Origin: Neodiprion pinetum | Taxonomy: Eukaryota; Arthropoda; Insecta; Hymenoptera; Diprionidae | Length of the DNA: 64,000 nt | Direction: 5' to 3' | NCBI RefSeq assembly: GCF_021155775.2 | Contig: NC_060232.1 | Span: forward strand, 37,817,089-37,881,088 | Notes under the pieces: generated by a model | The model's database searches: none | Told to the model about the DNA's origin: nothing | Seen by the model: the letters and a program-made list of their open reading frames with translations, nothing else | Position numbers and translations under genes: made by a program | Shown here: positions 62,461 through 64,000 of the stretch, piece by piece | Layout of the letters: every line of letters begins with the position of its first letter | Numbering within the stretch: the first letter of the stretch is position 1

Positions 62461-64000
62461 TGTAACTCCAACGATATTTGAACCGTTAGTAGAAGTATAT
62501 TAATATATAACTGTTATATGTATGGGATTTATACAATGTTTTATACAAGGTGAACCGACATGGAAGGATACGAGTAGAAGAAATCTGGAAAGAAATCTTG
62601 CGAGGAAAGTTAGCATTCTTGTTCTCATTCTTTTTCCAAGTTTTATTCTTACGTTCTTACAACTTCTACATCCTCTTTGTTCGACTTGCGCCAAACGTCG
62701 CTGCATAGCGCATAAATACCGCTCCTTAGCTGTAGTTTTTCGCCACGGATCGAAGATTTTCCATTCCGAATAAAAAGGAAGAGGTAACTCGTTGAGGAAA
62801 CGGTGCGGAACGATTTAATCCACCGGAGAGAAACACGCGGTAATACGATTGTGGGCGCAGAAACCGAGATCGAACTTTTCGAAAGGCGATTGCTGATAAG
62901 TTCGATCTCGTTGAAAATTGCCCGCCCCATAAATTCACCTCGAATCGGATTCACTCGAAATCTGTTAATTAGCGATAATTCACCACAAAGTTATTTAACT
63001 TGTTACTCTCACCGCCTCGTTCCGTATTCTACGAATTATAATGTACATAAAGGGAGCCAAAAAGTTGTCCAAGATTAGAATCTCGTACTTCTTAAGAAAG
63101 ATCCTTTGATTCGTTGATTCGTTTGTTGCCTCTGTTGAGATATTCAAATAATTATCCACAGCCTCTGTGAATCAAATTATACTAATTATCTCGCGATTCG
63201 ATACTCGGTTTATGGTTCTCTCCGCCTGAGATTAAATTTCATAATATTCAATACACCTCCGAGAGTTAATATCGCGTAATTCACCGCCTCAAACGATCGA
63301 CAAGCAAGATTAGCCGTTTCGTCGCTTCGAATTTTACCAATTTTAGTGCATAAATAAAGGTCGTGAATAACACTCACAAATAAAATAAAAATCACACATC
63401 AACCGTTTGCATATCCAAAGTATCGATGTTCAATCGATCTGTCAAGATATAAACGAATCATCGCGAATATCGCGACAGACTTTTGTCAGACCGTTTTTAA
63501 TCCTGTTCAATTTTTTACCTTTCGTCGTATTATTTCATCGATTTTACCTTGCTGAATAATTTTGCTCACCTTTCTCAGAACCCGTATCATAAAATGTGAT
63601 TAGGAAATTTTCTAACAGACGTTTATTCGCCGTCTAGACTCAGCTTGGTGATCCACCGCGTCTCCTTAGCGAAACAAAGTTTTTCAGTTTATAAAACAAG
63701 TTTCCGAAAATAGCCGCTGCAAACTCGCGAACTCTGCAATCGTATCGTAGACAAGCGGAATGAGAGGAGAATAAAGAAAGAATTGAAAATCGGATGATGA
63801 AGAGTAGGAAAAAAAAAAAGACGACGAAGAAGAAGATAAAGAAAGAAAAAGAATGGTTTACACGTCTGGAACACCTTGCAGTGTATATATTATGCATAAT
63901 ATATTCCAACAAAAAACAGCGACTTCGTCTTTCGACAACTTGTAATATCTTTAGCGGCCTACTTGTATATTATACATGTTTGACGTTGAGAGAGAGAGAG
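62461..64000. other. Non-coding stretch to the window end
   Basis: No gene supported. The window ends inside a GA microsatellite (from about 63989), whose full length is cut off. Confidence 0.5.

Noticed and set aside
1..64000. CRISPR array, rRNA, telomeric (TTAGG)n, long retrotransposon ORFs, or viral insertions
   Set aside because: I looked for regular spacer-repeat arrays, rRNA-like GC-rich conserved blocks, TTAGG runs, and reverse transcriptase, integrase or capsid-like frames, and recognised none by eye. A translated database search would be needed to exclude decayed copies.

Overview
The window looks like a 64 kb piece of an animal nuclear genome, most likely an insect. Hymenoptera is my best guess, with low confidence. 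It is AT-rich but not visibly CpG-depleted. It is full of homopolymer runs and di/trinucleotide microsatellites, and it holds many short non-autonomous DNA-transposon-like repeats. There are no bacterial-style operons, no rRNA, no CRISPR array, and no tRNA that I could recognise. No long open reading frame has the look of a conserved protein. The longest frames owe their length to poly-T/poly-A or CT/GA tracts.

The only coding signal I would defend is one internal exon on the + strand at 58364-58485. It has a pyrimidine-rich acceptor with three tandem CAGs, 40 open codons plus two bases, and a CAG|GTGAGT donor. I do not recognise the protein. A second possible exon at 56260-56377 is in a compatible splice phase but is much weaker, and a third at 52069-52266 is weaker still. 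The simplest reading is that most of the window is long intron, or intergenic DNA plus intron, of one + strand gene.

The rest is repeat biology. (1) Two long-inverted-repeat elements, 46886-47283 and 58515-59149, share sequence in opposite orientation and have 9-10 bp flanking duplications. This recalls Mutator-like foldback elements. One begins 29 bp after the exon donor. (2) Two CAGAG-ended elements, 18920-19176 and 19566-19863, have TIRs of about 100 bp in the better copy. (3) An unrelated TIR element lies at 32155-32546. Families 2 and 3 both carry GCGCATGCGC-type palindromes in their TIRs. (4) A direct pair of long repeats lies at 5008-5612 and 43500-44028, with a core motif also found in a tandem array at 40610-41260. 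(5) A family with CACTGAG-type ends has at least six pieces. (6) Local tandem duplications occur at 31250-31720 (about 155 bp x3) and 51201-51433 (about 137 bp x2).

Layout: 1-18 kb is mostly low-complexity non-coding DNA with pieces of families 4 and 5. 18.6-20 kb is a GC-richer patch with a homeodomain-like palindrome and the two family-2 elements. 20-31 kb is non-coding with the longest homopolymers. 31-33 kb holds a tandem array and the family-3 element. 33-40 kb is mostly featureless. 40-45 kb is a repeat cluster. 46-59 kb holds the foldback pair, the 137 bp duplication and the exon candidates. 59-64 kb is non-coding. I see no convincing new biological system. The most testable leads are the exon beside a foldback element and the transposon TIRs carrying NRF1/Ewg-like palindromes.
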